Assembly (NCBI GenBank): GCA_008921705.1
Contig: VFFE01009205.1
Span: 1,254,521 to 1,318,520 of the forward strand
Reading direction: 5' to 3'
Length of the DNA: 64,000 nt
Source of the DNA: Burhinus oedicnemus
Taxonomy: Eukaryota; Chordata; Aves; Charadriiformes; Burhinidae
Numbering within the stretch: the first letter of the stretch is position 1; every line of letters begins with the position of its first letter. This document shows, piece by piece, positions 1 to 10,740 of this stretch. The position numbers were made by a program, and so were the translations under genes. The notes beneath the pieces are model-generated. The model was not told where the DNA came from, did no database searches, and saw nothing but the letters and a program-made list of their open reading frames with translations.

Positions 1-3000
1 TAGCAATTAAACTCCGACTATCTTCAGATACCTTAGGAATATAGGAATATATGCTAGGGATATATGCATCTCCTCCTCAATCTGAACTGTGCGCTGGGGA
101 ATTCAGATATATTTCAGCATAGCTACATGAGGAAGCTCTTCCACACTTTCCATTTTATATGGATCTATTGCCATGCCCTTTCCTAAGATGAAAGGAAGTT
201 TGTTTGTCATAGTTGCCTGTTCCTAAAACTATAAAACTCAGCAGGGCGAGTGGTTGCATTTGGTGCACCGGCAGCCAGGTCACAGCAAAAGCAGCCGAGA
301 GTTTGATTATGGGAGTTCAGGGAAGGTTCATGGAAGCAGCAACATTTTGGTTTGATCCGAGTAATGCACTTGTGACTGGAATGAAAACATTTTACTCATT
401 GTGGGAACGTAATGAACACCATTTCAAACCTGCAACTTGACAAAGGATGTTGGCAGAGCTACCGAGAGTAAGGTGCCACGACACTATTGCAGTTACAATG
501 ATTAACCTATTAATGGGTCGGTAATCATTGTTTGGCAGCATGGCTTGATTTACTTCAAAGAAATAAATATCCCTGTGCTTTAGGAGGTGATTTAATCTTC
601 TTTTTGGTCGGTCTTGGATCCCCAAAGAAAGCCTGTAAAAAGGCTGCGTTGACCTTGCACCCATTACTCCTTGAAGGCAGCAGTGGGGAGGGAGCAGGGG
701 ATGAGGAAAAAATTGCTTTCTAGAAGTCAAAGGACTATTCACTAAAATATTTGGTACTTCCAGGCACTTCTCATCCTTAAATGCATGCGGAAGAGGAATG
801 CAACGCCTTAACTGGGCGCTGCGTTCCCACAGCTTCCCAGTGTCCACCTTCACAGCCAAACTGAGATCCATGAGCTAAGTGACGCAGTTCAGAAAGGTGT
901 CCAAAAAAAGGATGCTTAAAAGTTTCCTTTTCTTGGTTCCCTAGATTTTTTAAACTGTATTTGCAAAGAAAACCATTTACAGGAGGGGGCGAAAGCCATT
1001 TTGAAAAAAACAGTTCAGTTTCGCTCACTTGATTGACAACCGCAGTTCAACAAAACCAGAACTCAACCATAGAGGGACTTCATGTCACTCACTCTTGCTG
1101 CTATGACAAGGGCTAAAAGCAGAGATTTCAATATGAGCAGCAATAGCACGTTTCCATGAGCTTTACTGTATTCCACAGGGCAATCAGGATTCCAGCTGGC
1201 CATTTTGCTTTCATGGTCTTGAGCAAACCTGGTGCGTAACATTAGCAAGGCCTGAATAGCTGGTACATAAAGGCTCTGCAAGTGGTCAGAAGCTCACACT
1301 TAACGGACACTTTTCTGAAAAGTCCAGTGGCCCCTCCATTGGGACTTCAGGCAGGATTTCTTCTGTTCCTCTCGGGTGGGAAAAAAGCTGCCCATAATGC
1401 CACCGACACCAGGCAATTAGTTTTGCCATCAGTGTCAGTGAGGCCAGAGTTTGACCATCACTTTAATAGTTAAAAAAAAGATGACTCTCTTGATTTGCTG
1501 CTGCCCTTCTGCAGCCAATGGGTCAGTCATTCCTGGGCTGCAGTAGTGAACCTTCTGTATACGTAATTTACAACCGCCACATTGTATTTGTAAACCCAGA
1601 TTTTCATTCAAGACCTAATTAAGCTCATAGGTAACTGGAAACTTGCACAACTAATCACAGTCAAGGTGAAACTAAAACCGAGTTAGTCACAATCACTGCA
1701 AACAATGAAAGGAGACTCCTCCTGGTTCTAAGGTACGTGAGGCTGGAGACAGCTGCAACCTGCAGAAGAGCAGCTTCTGGTATGTGATTTGAAGCCCATG
1801 CTGTGGGCAGGCAGTTCTCCTGGGGACTACGCTGCCACTGTCCTCTTCATCTCTTGGCAAACTCTACCTCATAGTCTTTTCAGGCTAGGCTGTCAATGAA
1901 GTCTAAGAGAATTAGCTGTCTACTACAATCACAAGCCAAGAGGATTTGGATACCCAGTGCTGGTTGGTTCCTTTGCAACCCTCAACTTCAAACAGTTTCC
2001 CAATATTTCATGGCATTCTTTGCTGGAAAAAATAATCCCTCCGACCAAAAAGAAAATCAATTTGTAAAAAATAGAAATAAGGCAGACGTCCTTTTCATGC
2101 CCTGCTATCCGTGCAGAAACTAACCAGGTTGCTAAGGGTTAAATCCAATCCTGAACTGGCCCAATCAGGTTCATTTTTGCCATCTTATTAGGTTAAATAA
2201 ATAGAAACTTCTTGCAATATCCATCCATAACGATAAGCAATTCCCACAATAATGGATGGCTAATATATAAATTCAGTCCACATCAGTTTTGTGTCAACTA
2301 GCAAAAACAGAAACAATGGAAACTAGACAGTCATGGCTCTGCATAGGTCAACAACCAAGGTTATCTGTATTCAATTACTGGTATCTGCAAACTTGCATAC
2401 CGTCAGCTGATCATAGAGTAAATGAAAACTTATCATGCACAGAGGCAGCAAATACATTTATTTGAATCAGGCATCATATTAGTTCACTGGTTTGACTGTG
2501 GTTAAGGGAAAAAAAAGGGGTTATCAGTCTTTTGGGAAATTCTTTCAAATATAACCTGCAGCAAATATCTAAAATTGGGGATTATCTATGCTATAAATCT
2601 TTGTTCAAAAAGTAGAAAAGGAACAGAAATTGCTCCATAGCCCTCTAAGACGATAAATTATATTATTTAACAATAGATAAACTTAGGGCACCTTTCCTGT
2701 GGTACAGCCCTATTGTGAATTAAGCTTTAATCTGCTTCACCTCAACATCTGTTCGGTGGAACCAAAGATCTGGCTGTGTTGGACACAGACAATAATTTGT
2801 TTGTTAACTGCTTCTCCGGAACAATATATCATTTCAGAAAACAAAGCCTACTAACACAACACATATTTATCTGTTTCCTCTATCTGTGTTCCTTTTTCCA
2901 TAAGTGCAAGTTCAGGCTTTTGAAATGTTTTCCTAGCGATAATTTGTGATGCTGTTAGATTCATAACCCTGGAAAAATAGATTCTTTTTTTTCAAGGGTT

Positions 3001-3647
3001 TTTTTCATCTTTGACCAACAGATGTTGTGTTCAAAATCTGAAAGTACTCATGATGTATGTACTAGCAAATTATAATAGTTAACGCCCCTGTGGAAGGAAA
3101 ATGTCAATAAATATTTGCTATCACTGGACTGTTTCGAAACAAAGGCATTTGCTTCACAGAAGTTCACGTGCTCAGCCTTCCTATGAGGCTTTTCCAACAG
3201 GCTTTTCAATTAGACATTTAACATTTCATTTCTCTTCAGAAGAGGAAGTAAAAAATAACTTCACAGAAACAAAAATAAAACATAAAAGCCTGCGGGCATC
3301 CTGTATGCCATTGTAAAATAACACTTCAACTCATTTCAGTCATACAAAGATGGCCACAGAAACAAGCTGTGCTCCACCTCCAGCATTTTAGCGCTGCACA
3401 CTAAAGTGGCAATCGAGGAATAAAAACCATCTGGGATTGTGATGCAGATAAATGTCCCAACATCTGTCTTCTAATGAGAGCTATCCACCCCTACGGATAG
3501 TCTCCCCTGGCCAGACGACTTTGCTAAAACTGTATTTACTTGCAAGTCTCCACCTCTGGTGAGAAATACGGTGTTTGGTTGGTTCTTACTTCCCACCAGT
3601 ATTTTTAAAGGTCAGACCCATCTCTCCACTGAGGGAGCTAAAACTTC
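1..3647. other. Non-coding single-copy DNA, no gene recognised
   Basis: I see no gene, RNA gene or recognisable transposon here. The longest ATG-started frame is about 159 codons on the minus strand at 392-871. It has low-complexity composition, no domain I recognise, no splice context and no matching frame on either side, so it is probably chance. The rest is AT-rich with short A and T runs, for example around 2508-2516. Old repeats too degraded to see by eye may be present. Confidence 0.6.
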
Positions 3648-3690
3648 TTTCTTTCTTTCTCTCCTTCTCTTTTTCCTTCTTTCTTTTGGC
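3648..3690. repeat. Polypyrimidine (CTTT/CTCC)-type simple tract
   Basis: The plus strand reads almost only C and T here, mostly imperfect CTTT units with CTCC interruptions. The complementary strand is therefore a purine run that fakes a lysine/glutamate-rich peptide in translation. It is an interrupted, probably old, tetranucleotide microsatellite. Confidence 0.75.
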
Positions 3691-5145
3691 TTGAAACAAG
3701 CAAATCGGTGTAATTTTCAACAACAGGATGGTGAGCTGGTGTAGACTCTCAGGACAATCCTGCAGAAATAACATCAAGCCATATCCTGCCACTTGAGGGA
3801 AGAGCTCTGCACCATCCTTGGTTTGTGTTATATTGTGTTGTGTTGTAGTCTTTTCTGCTCCATTCTTTTATCTCCCTCATCATATCCCTGGCTGTGTCCG
3901 AACCCCTTATAGTGCTACGCAAAAGAATAGGAGTAATGTCAAACACATGCTGTGATGATTTGGGGAATCGATCTCTGTACCGCTAAAATGAATTCTGGTT
4001 TTAATGCGTGGACTGCACAGCATCTGTTTCAGACAACAAACCCCATATGGACTGGAGTTTCCTGGCCATCTCTGGAGCCTTTTGTCCTCTCATTGATGCA
4101 ATGACCAGAGGAGATGCAGGGTACATCCTTTCACCTGGCTACAGTGCTAACGGTGGAGCATCGTTAAAATGGGAAAAATCAGCCATGCAAATCAGAGAGA
4201 AATGGCCAGCACCCAAGGCAGAGGAACTTTTCCAAGTCTGAACCCTATGCAGGGAGCAACTTAGTAACTGTTTGTTTTGTGGATTCATTTGATGAGCTGA
4301 TAAAGCTGATAAGAGGGCACCTGAGGTGTTACATAAATCAGGAGAGACTGAGAATCCATGTTTCTGAGAAGTCAGAGGCAGGAATTTGTGTCTAGAAGAA
4401 GAATTGTGACCTACTTAGACAAGTCTGACTTAAGCCCCAAATAATGCTCTTGCTCAAGCATGAATTACAAGCAGCTGAAGAAAGATGAGCTTTTGCACTT
4501 GTGCTCCAGCCAAGATTGCCCACATCTAATGAGGAAAAGTACAACTCGGTGCCATTTTGTATTCCTGTAACACAGTGCAGAAGAAGAAGCTGCTCTGAGT
4601 TCGGGTCTAGAAGCCATTCACCCACTCCTCCAGGCACTCCAGGCATCCTGTCTCGTGCCTGTCCTTGCAGAGCCCGGAGCTGGAAAGCATCAGGTTCAAA
4701 ACCAGAGGGAGCAGCGGTAGCTGTCGGAAGCTGCCTTACAAATGGGAGCTGGAGCTGGCAGCAGCACCAGTGCATCGGGGATGGACTGGGCTGGATAAAA
4801 GAATTAAAAACCCCATGGCCAGAAGCCTGGAGAGTTAGAGAGCAGCAGTCACCCATGAAGGGAGGGGAAATGCTAACCTAAACACAGGTACGATAGTCTC
4901 AGTATGGCAAAATTCCCAGGGACAAAGAAGATGGTGAAAATATGGGTCCCATTTCACCCCCATGCTGGGCGGATGCCTTGCTGTGTGTCAAGTCTGGGCG
5001 GATGCCGCGTGTGTTGTGTTGTTTGGGCCAAAGTCCCACAGAAAAAAAAAAACGAGTCCAAATTGAAAGATGCTATGAGTCAGTCGTCTGATGAAAGAGA
5101 GGAACATGATGTTGGGGCTGGCAAACATGATAGTGCTGTGGGATT
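3691..5145. other. Non-coding DNA with a small 13-bp direct repeat
   Basis: No gene is recognised. Frames of about 126 to 154 codons overlap on opposite strands at 4392-4881, but neither resembles a known family and both lie in a locally GC-richer patch where stops are rarer. A 13-bp sequence, CTGGGCGGATGCC, occurs at 4965-4977 and again at 4994-5006 (29-bp spacing), the only internal duplication I noticed here. Confidence 0.55.
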
Positions 5146-5165
5146 AAAAAAAAAAAAAAAAAAAA
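5146..5165. repeat. Poly(A) run, 20 nt
   Basis: An uninterrupted run of 20 A residues on the plus strand, followed by a short purine-rich stretch (GGAAAGAAAAAG). It could be the tail of an old retroposed sequence or a mononucleotide microsatellite. I found no recognisable retrogene immediately upstream and no flanking duplication that I could confirm. Confidence 0.85.
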
Positions 5166-5773
5166 GGAAAGAAAAAGCCCTCAGAGAAAAGGAATGCCAT
5201 CGATGGGAGAGAGCAAAATAGGACATATTCTCCAGAGAAGCTTCGGACTGATTAGCTGAGATATTTGTGGATGTGAGGAATCAAGACAAGATCGTCTTCA
5301 TCAGGCAAACTGGGCTGGGCTTCCTTCAGTCTGCAGACCTTCCCGGAGTCCCTGGCGGGGCCGGGACTGTCTCCTGATTGCCGCATGGGCCACCATCGGC
5401 AGGCAGGGGCCAAGCAGAAGGGAGGTCTCGATTGCTGCTTGGACACTGTCTCACAATTTGCAGTACCAGGGACTTAAACTATGTGTATATTATGGAAGTG
5501 CAAAGTACAAAGCCCCTGGCCTGTGGTGAACATAGCCAGCCTCACACCTTCAAATGGTGGTTGCCGTGGGAAAAGTCACTCCTTAACACCCTTTATTTAT
5601 ATACGCTCCTGCTTCTATGCCATAGCTTTCCTTCTTCAGGGGTGTTATCCAACACTATGTGTGGCTTTTTGTTCACCTCTTTATCACACCTTGAGCAGTT
5701 CCCCCCTTGATTCGCATCCCTTCTCACCTCAGCATGCTGCCGGCTGGTGCTTAGCCAGATTTTTGTTGCTACA
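5166..5773. other. Non-coding DNA next to a CR1 insertion
   Basis: Nothing gene-like is seen. A short GC-richer patch with several CpGs lies around 5340-5420. Overlapping frames of about 110 codons at 5378-5825 run straight into the antisense of the neighbouring CR1 3' end, so they cannot be intact genes. Confidence 0.55.
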
Positions 5774-6782
5774 TCATAGAATCATAAAATGGTCTAGGTT
5801 GGAAGGGACCTTAAAGATCATCTAGTTCCAACCCCCTTGCCATGGGCAAGGACACCTCCCACTAGACCAGGTTGCTCAAAGCCTCATCCAACCTGGCCTT
5901 GAACACTTCCAGGGATGGGGCCTCCACAGCTTCCCTGGGCAACCTGTTCCAGTGCCTCCCCACCCTCACAGTAAAGAATTTCTTCCTGAGATCTAATCTA
6001 AATCTCCCCTCTTCCAGCTTGAGGCCATTACCCCTCATCCTATCACTACATGCCCTTGTAAAAAGTCCCTCTCCAGCTTTCTTGATACTTGATACTATCC
6101 CTTTCAGATACTGGAAGGCTGCTATAAGGTCTCCCCGGAGCCTTCTCTTCTCCAGGCTGAACAACCCCAACTCTCTCAGCCTGTCCTCATAGGAGTGGTG
6201 CTCTAACCCTCTGATTGTCTTCGTGGCCCTCCTCTGGACCCACTCAAACAGGTCCATGTCTTTCTTACGTTGGGGGCTCCAGAGGTGGAGTATTCCAGGT
6301 GGGGTCTCAGGAGAGCGGAGTAGAGGGGCAGAATCCCCTCCCTCGCCCTGCTGGCCACGCTTCTTTTGATGCAGCCCTGGATGTGGTTGGCCTTCTGGGC
6401 TGCGAGCGCACATTGCCGGCTCATGTGAAGCTTCTCATCCACCCACACCCCCAAGTCCCTCTCCTCAGGGCTGCTCTCAATCCACTCTCCACCCAGCCTG
6501 TATTTGTGCATGGGATTGCCCTGGCCCACACGCAGGACCTTGCACTTGGCCTTATTGAACTTCATGAGGTGGCACAGGCCCACCTCTCAAGCCTGTCCAG
6601 GTCCTTCTGGATGGTATCTCTTCCCTCCAGTGTGTCAACTGCTCCACACAGCTTGGTGTCATCAGCAAACTTGCTGAGGGTGCACTCAGTTCCAGCATCC
6701 ATGTTGCCAACAAAGAAGTTAAATAATAACGGTCCTAGGACTGACCCCTGGGGAACACCACTTGTCACTGCATTGCCTGAGG
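5774..6782 (-). mobile_element. CR1 LINE retrotransposon, 5'-truncated, minus strand
   Basis: CR1 is the dominant avian non-LTR retrotransposon. It mobilises by target-primed reverse transcription, which often leaves 5'-truncated copies. On the minus strand this copy runs from the middle of the reverse-transcriptase domain, through the conserved CR1 carboxy-terminal region, to the 3' UTR. The 3' UTR has the typical GATCTTTAAGGTCCCTTCCA box and ends in ATTCTATG-like 8-mers (seen reversed at 5774-5790). About 1.0 kb survives, so most of the original element, including ORF1 and the endonuclease, is missing. The 5' boundary near 6780 is estimated from where protein similarity fades just before the TSGVPQGS motif. 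I could not identify a target-site duplication, which CR1 often lacks. The 3' end resembles the CR1-Y/J type, but I cannot assign a subfamily by eye. Confidence 0.97.
5862..6776 (-). pseudogene. Decayed CR1 ORF2 reverse-transcriptase fragment
   Basis: This is the coding remnant of the CR1 copy. Three successive minus-strand frames carry consecutive pieces of one protein, so at least two frameshifts separate them, near 6575 and near 6280. The first piece has the [12 protein letters not shown] motif and the catalytic box FADD, the CR1 form of the reverse-transcriptase Y/F-x-D-D motif, at 6658-6669. The second has the [12 protein letters not shown] and [14 protein letters not shown] motifs. The third has [15 protein letters not shown] and [18 protein letters not shown], ending at a stop at 5862-5864. 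Because it is truncated and frameshifted it cannot make an active enzyme. The apparent 220-codon plus-strand frame at 6215-6877 is its antisense shadow. Confidence 0.95.
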
Positions 6783-7463
6783 AATACCACATCCCTGCCT
6801 GCCCTTCTCCAGCAGTGTCCTGGCTTTGGCAGCGGGTGAGCTCTTCCAGTTGGGATTCAGAACTCAGAAAGATGTGAAGAATAATAACTGAAGCATTGCA
6901 TTGGCCTTCACCATAAAGGTGTTTTAGTCGTGTTTTAAGGTTACCTGGGATGTAACCACAACCCCGGGGGTGGGGAAGCACTGGGTACTGCACCGCCAGT
7001 CTGGGCTTGCTGGGAGACAAACCCTCAGCGAGGGGCATACAGTAATCACGCTGACCCACACCCACAACGCAGGCCAGCACTTCCTAGGACCACAGTTTTA
7101 ACTGAGACTAACTTGAGTTAAAGCTCAAGTTTTAACCATCTCATGTTATCTGCAAAAGCAGAAATGAATGCTGGCGTCGGTACCGCCTGGCAAGGGGAAA
7201 GCAGGGATTGTACGGAGGGCACAGAATGGAGGAAAAAACTGCCTATGAAGGATAGCCGGACTCTGTGTGGTTCTGGGTAGCAAGAGGAGTGTTTTCCACA
7301 GAAAAGGCCCCAGATTCGAAGACAAAATTTTACCTTTACCACAGCAGCCCTGGCAATCCAGGCTGGGAAAAAGGAAAAGTAGAAAAGGCGGCTGTTGTCA
7401 GAAAACAGTTTCTGGAAAAAATTAAAGTTCTCTTGAAGCATGTAGAAAATTTCCAGGATACTG
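6783..7463. other. Non-coding DNA upstream of the CR1 copy, with a small hairpin
   Basis: No gene is recognised. A perfect 8-bp inverted repeat, AACTTGAG (7110-7117) and CTCAAGTT (7124-7131), is separated by a 6-nt loop. It is too short for a microRNA precursor. The 9-mer AGTTTTAAC also occurs directly repeated, at about 7094 and 7129, around this hairpin. Confidence 0.5.
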
Positions 7464-7495
7464 TATTATTATTGTTATTATTATTATTATTATTA
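7464..7495. repeat. (ATT)n trinucleotide microsatellite
   Basis: About ten ATT units with one G-for-A interruption near 7473. It encodes poly-leucine in one direction and poly-asparagine in the other, which explains the odd peptide frames across it. There is no sign of function. Confidence 0.9.
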
Positions 7496-9059
7496 CCCTT
7501 GATCTTTTGGAAGGTGGGGAGGGAGCACATGCAGTTTTAAAGAAAGAAGACGACATCTGTAGCCTTTAAAAAGAAAAGCACGAAGGCTGCTAGGCTCTCC
7601 TTACAACATTTTTAATTATCTTCCTTAAGTTTCCCAAATAAAAACACATCGCATTGAGCCTCACCCGATAAAACTATGTGGGTAAATACAATGCCCATTG
7701 TCTAATCAATATCATATTGCTCATGGCTTTAGCTCGTTCAATAGCTGAGATCACGGACTCCTGAGTTGCACCTAAGGTTGCCAATATCTGCTTAATGTTG
7801 GACAAACTACATTTGTCATTCCCTGCAACTGAGTTCTTTAATCTCATTAATAACCCACAGACACTAAAATACAGCTTCAAATAAACTGGCTGGAATATGC
7901 CAGGTTTCCAGTGTGCACTTTTAGCTCATTGGGTGATGTGGTGTAGGTGAAATAAGCTCACTGGCCCTGCAGAGGATGGAGCCCTCCTGACTGTGGACAC
8001 CTGTAAATGGCAGAAATTGCAAAAAAAATAAAACGCGAGAGAAGCTGTCAGATGCAGAGCCATGGAAGATAAGAAGAAATGCTGAATTGTAGTTGTATTA
8101 TTTGCACCGCAGACCCCATACCATATTTCCCATTGGCTCAACGCACACAGTCGTGACCTTAACCATAAGTGCCAGGGAGGCAGGAGACACCCCCTTGCTG
8201 CCCATGCCTCGTCTGCCCATGCTCGCCCCATATGGCAGCAAACCCGCATACTCCAGCGTCAGAAGTATGCATCAATAAATTATCTTCATTGGAAACACAT
8301 TGCAAACAAAATGCAAATGGCAAGAAAGCGCTTGTTCTCAAAGGCCTGCCTTGAGAGTTCATCTACCCAGATTGTAAACACTTGATAAGTATCCTGGTTT
8401 TCAGGCTAACTGTCTGTACGGCAGATCCCAGGACTAGGCTCCTGGGATTTCAAAATGTATCATGAAATAAAAACAGCTGCAAGGGAAACTCATATGACTA
8501 GGATAGGTGCCATATAGCAATTAACAGCCAGAAGTTTTGATCTGGAAAATCACATTTATTTTAATTGCTTCACTGTTGTGTTCATAAAGAATTTGGCTCA
8601 TTTGATTATTTTCCTTATTAGATATACTACTTAACTTTGGAACAATGTAGTCATTAGTTCCATTGTTCCAGGTTTTTCATTGCAGTGAAATGAATGACAG
8701 AGACATGTTCTGCAAGGAAGATTGTTTATAAATATTTATCATAGCCTTAACAGATATTTGTGTAATCCATCCTAATTTTTCTAGCACGTAATTCACCAGT
8801 TATTTAATCTGTGGCATGATGAGTGGCAGGTTTCTTAACCTGCAAGTTCAATAAGGTATTTAAAACGTGTGATCTCTTATCATAAGAACAGGACAGGAGA
8901 GCAACGCTTCTTTTTTATTTTCCTTCGAAAGCTCATATTCTCTCCATTTTCCTTTAGTGGGCTCTTTAGAGAAGATGCACGTGTCTGATTGATGGCTTTC
9001 AACTCTGTCACCTCTTTATTTTTTGACTGGGCAAAGAGGTATGGATAAACCCTACCTTC
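7496..9059. other. Non-coding AT-rich DNA, nothing recognised
   Basis: No gene, RNA gene or transposon is recognised. The stretch around 8520-8900 is particularly AT-rich and carries several TAAT-type cores and TATTTAT motifs. Frames of about 60 to 107 codons around 7926-8362 overlap on both strands and show no family resemblance. Confidence 0.5.
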
Positions 9060-9420
9060 AGAAGCCCCTGCCCGGCTCCCCTGGTACCCGTGCGTGCAGG
9101 ATGGCCGGGAGCGGTGCTGGGAGCGGGGCCGGGAGTAGGGCCGGGAGCGGGAGCGGGAGGGAGGTCAGGCGTGCCTGGCAGCTCGCAGCTTGCAGCCGTG
9201 ACGTTGGGAGTGCACGTGAGAGGGGGGTTAGCTGAACCCTACCTGCCGTACGATAAAATATGCATAGGCCCTTCTGCGGCAAATGAATCCACTTAATTGA
9301 AAGGAATCGGGAGGTGAAAAATGAAATTTGGCAGTTCAGCACCGCGCCGCCATTTGGTGGTTGTTGTGGGACTCCAGCGAAAGGGAGCTATCACTGCGGG
9401 CATAATTTACTTGATTTTAA
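9060..9420. promoter_or_regulatory. CpG- and G-rich island-like patch with a YY1-like site
   Basis: Within AT-rich surroundings this segment is unusually rich in CpG; I count more than twenty between 9060 and 9360. It starts with a G-rich 12-bp array and continues into a segment holding GCCGCCATTT at 9346-9355. That matches the core of the YY1 site, which is common at promoters and some enhancers. AT-rich sequence with TTAATT and TAATTT cores follows. In birds, isolated CpG patches can be orphan CpG islands, alternative promoters of long non-coding RNAs, or enhancers. The sequence does not tell these apart. It could equally be a GC-rich repeat relic that has resisted CpG loss. No exon downstream can be supported. 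Confidence 0.35.
9107..9163. repeat. G-rich 12-bp tandem array with G-quadruplex potential
   Basis: Four to five imperfect copies of a roughly 12-bp unit of the form GGGAGCGGGGCC. The plus strand contains at least seven runs of three or more G residues separated by two or three other bases from 9119 to 9161. This satisfies the usual pattern for an intramolecular G-quadruplex. Translated, it gives an artefactual Gly/Ser/Ala/Arg repeat. Confidence 0.8.
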
Positions 9421-10109
9421 GGATCTGTATGAATTCTGGCGACATACCAAGTAGCCATTAGCTATGAGGAGTGTTTCCCGATGCTCATTTGTTTTCCATG
9501 TGTGAATTTTCACTCTTCCAAACTTTCTTTAGAAAAAAAGTATTTTTTCTTCATCAATTCCATGTGGAAAATACAACAAAAATCCAGATAATAAATTATT
9601 CAAGAAACACAACAGATTTTTTTTTTTTTTAATGGAAAAATACCAGTTCTGGAATCAAACTCTCAGCTTGCTTTGATTTCGATATTTTAAGTTAAGTGTT
9701 ATAAAATGATACGCTTGTTCACATGCTCAAGGATAGTCTTTCTAGGCAAATTATCCTAAATAGGGTAACTCAATAGCAAAGTAGGCAGGCTTTTAATGCT
9801 ATTACTATTAGGAAAATACCATTAATATGAGACATATGCAGGATGCTATTACATCAGCAGGCTGCATTTATTTAGTCAGTACGCAGGAACAGTCCTACGG
9901 ATCAGAGTGGAGATGCTGGGCCTTTAACACATGTAGCTTGGCTTAGTCTCGAGGTCAAAATCTGTTAATGCAATTTTCTGTATAAGAACAAGAATTTAAA
10001 ATCCATGTGGTTTTAATGACACATTCCAAGATTGGGGGGGTGGGGTTGTTGATTTTGGGTGGTTTTTTTTTAATTTGTCCTACTCACATTAAATGTGAGC
10101 TTCTTTGAA
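9421..10109. other. Non-coding AT-rich DNA with homopolymer runs
   Basis: No gene is recognised. It includes a T14 run at 9617-9630 and a short G-run-containing stretch at 10035-10046. Several ATTA/TAAT cores occur at 9400-9480 and 9770-9840. Confidence 0.5.
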
Positions 10110-10110
10110 G

Positions 10111-10125
10111 TGTGTGTGTGTGTGT
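10111..10125. repeat. Short (TG)n microsatellite
   Basis: Seven and a half TG units. An interrupted CAAA-type tract follows at about 10155-10175. Both are ordinary vertebrate simple repeats. Confidence 0.85.
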
Positions 10126-10639
10126 CAGATACTGAAACTAATTTGTGAAATAAGACAAACAAACAAACAAAAAATCTCTTTCCATCTATTTGCTTGAAAA
10201 GTTTGATTTCGGTCAAGTTATGTTTCAAATTAAAAAAATCATTATTGGTAATTTGCATTTATTTATTAAAGCATTACATAATAAACCAAAACCATGTGTT
10301 AAAATGTAACTCTCATAAAATAAATGCACTGAGATAAAGGAGCTTCAGAGATTTAAAAAATCAATGTGACGCTTAAATAAGACATCTAAAAAGAGTGTCT
10401 GCCTTTAAAAAGAGAGTGTTTCTATTTCAAATAATTAATATGTTTGGGTTTCTTCATTTTTGTGGTCTCGTAGCACAACTTATATATAAAGCACTATGTT
10501 GAACATGCATATTTTGGACCGAGCTCTTGTTTGTGTCTATTTAACAGCCACTCACAGCTGTCTCTGCTTTAAAAGTATTGGGATAAAATTTCATCACAAG
10601 CTCCAGTCAATACAAAGCACTAACATTATTTTAAGTGAC

Positions 10640-10740
10640 CCTGGCCGGGCCGCACGGCCGCGGCTGGAGGGAGGCTGGTGAAGGCAGGGTGCAGGCAGGG
10701 TGCAGGCAGCTGCCTGCCCGCAGCGCTCGCTACCCCTCCT
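10640..10740. repeat. GC-rich patch with 11-bp repeats and a 16-bp palindrome
   Basis: This is the most GC-rich short stretch nearby, with several CpGs (for example CGGCCGCGGC). Two exact copies of the 11-mer GGCAGGGTGCA lead into a perfect 16-bp palindrome, GCAGGCAGCTGCCTGC, at 10702-10717, whose centre is an E-box CAGCTG. Expansion of a GC-rich minisatellite is the simplest origin. A bHLH-bound regulatory site is possible but not shown. Confidence 0.6.

Noticed and set aside
392..871. 159-codon minus-strand frame
   Set aside because: No recognisable domain or splice context, overlapped by other frames; compatible with chance in 64 kb of six-frame translation.
4392..4881. Opposed 154- and 126-codon frames
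   Set aside because: They overlap on opposite strands in a GC-richer patch; neither has known motifs.
6215..6877. 220-codon plus-strand frame, the longest in the window
   Set aside because: It lies on the antisense strand of the CR1 reverse-transcriptase remnant, and the true CR1 protein similarity is on the minus strand.
7110..7131. Perfect 8-bp stem hairpin as a possible small RNA
   Set aside because: A stem of 8 bp is far too short for a microRNA precursor, and no flanking pairing extends it.
9023..9342. Gly/Ser/Ala- and Leu/Pro/Ala-repeat peptides
   Set aside because: Artefacts of translating the G-rich 12-bp tandem array in several phases.
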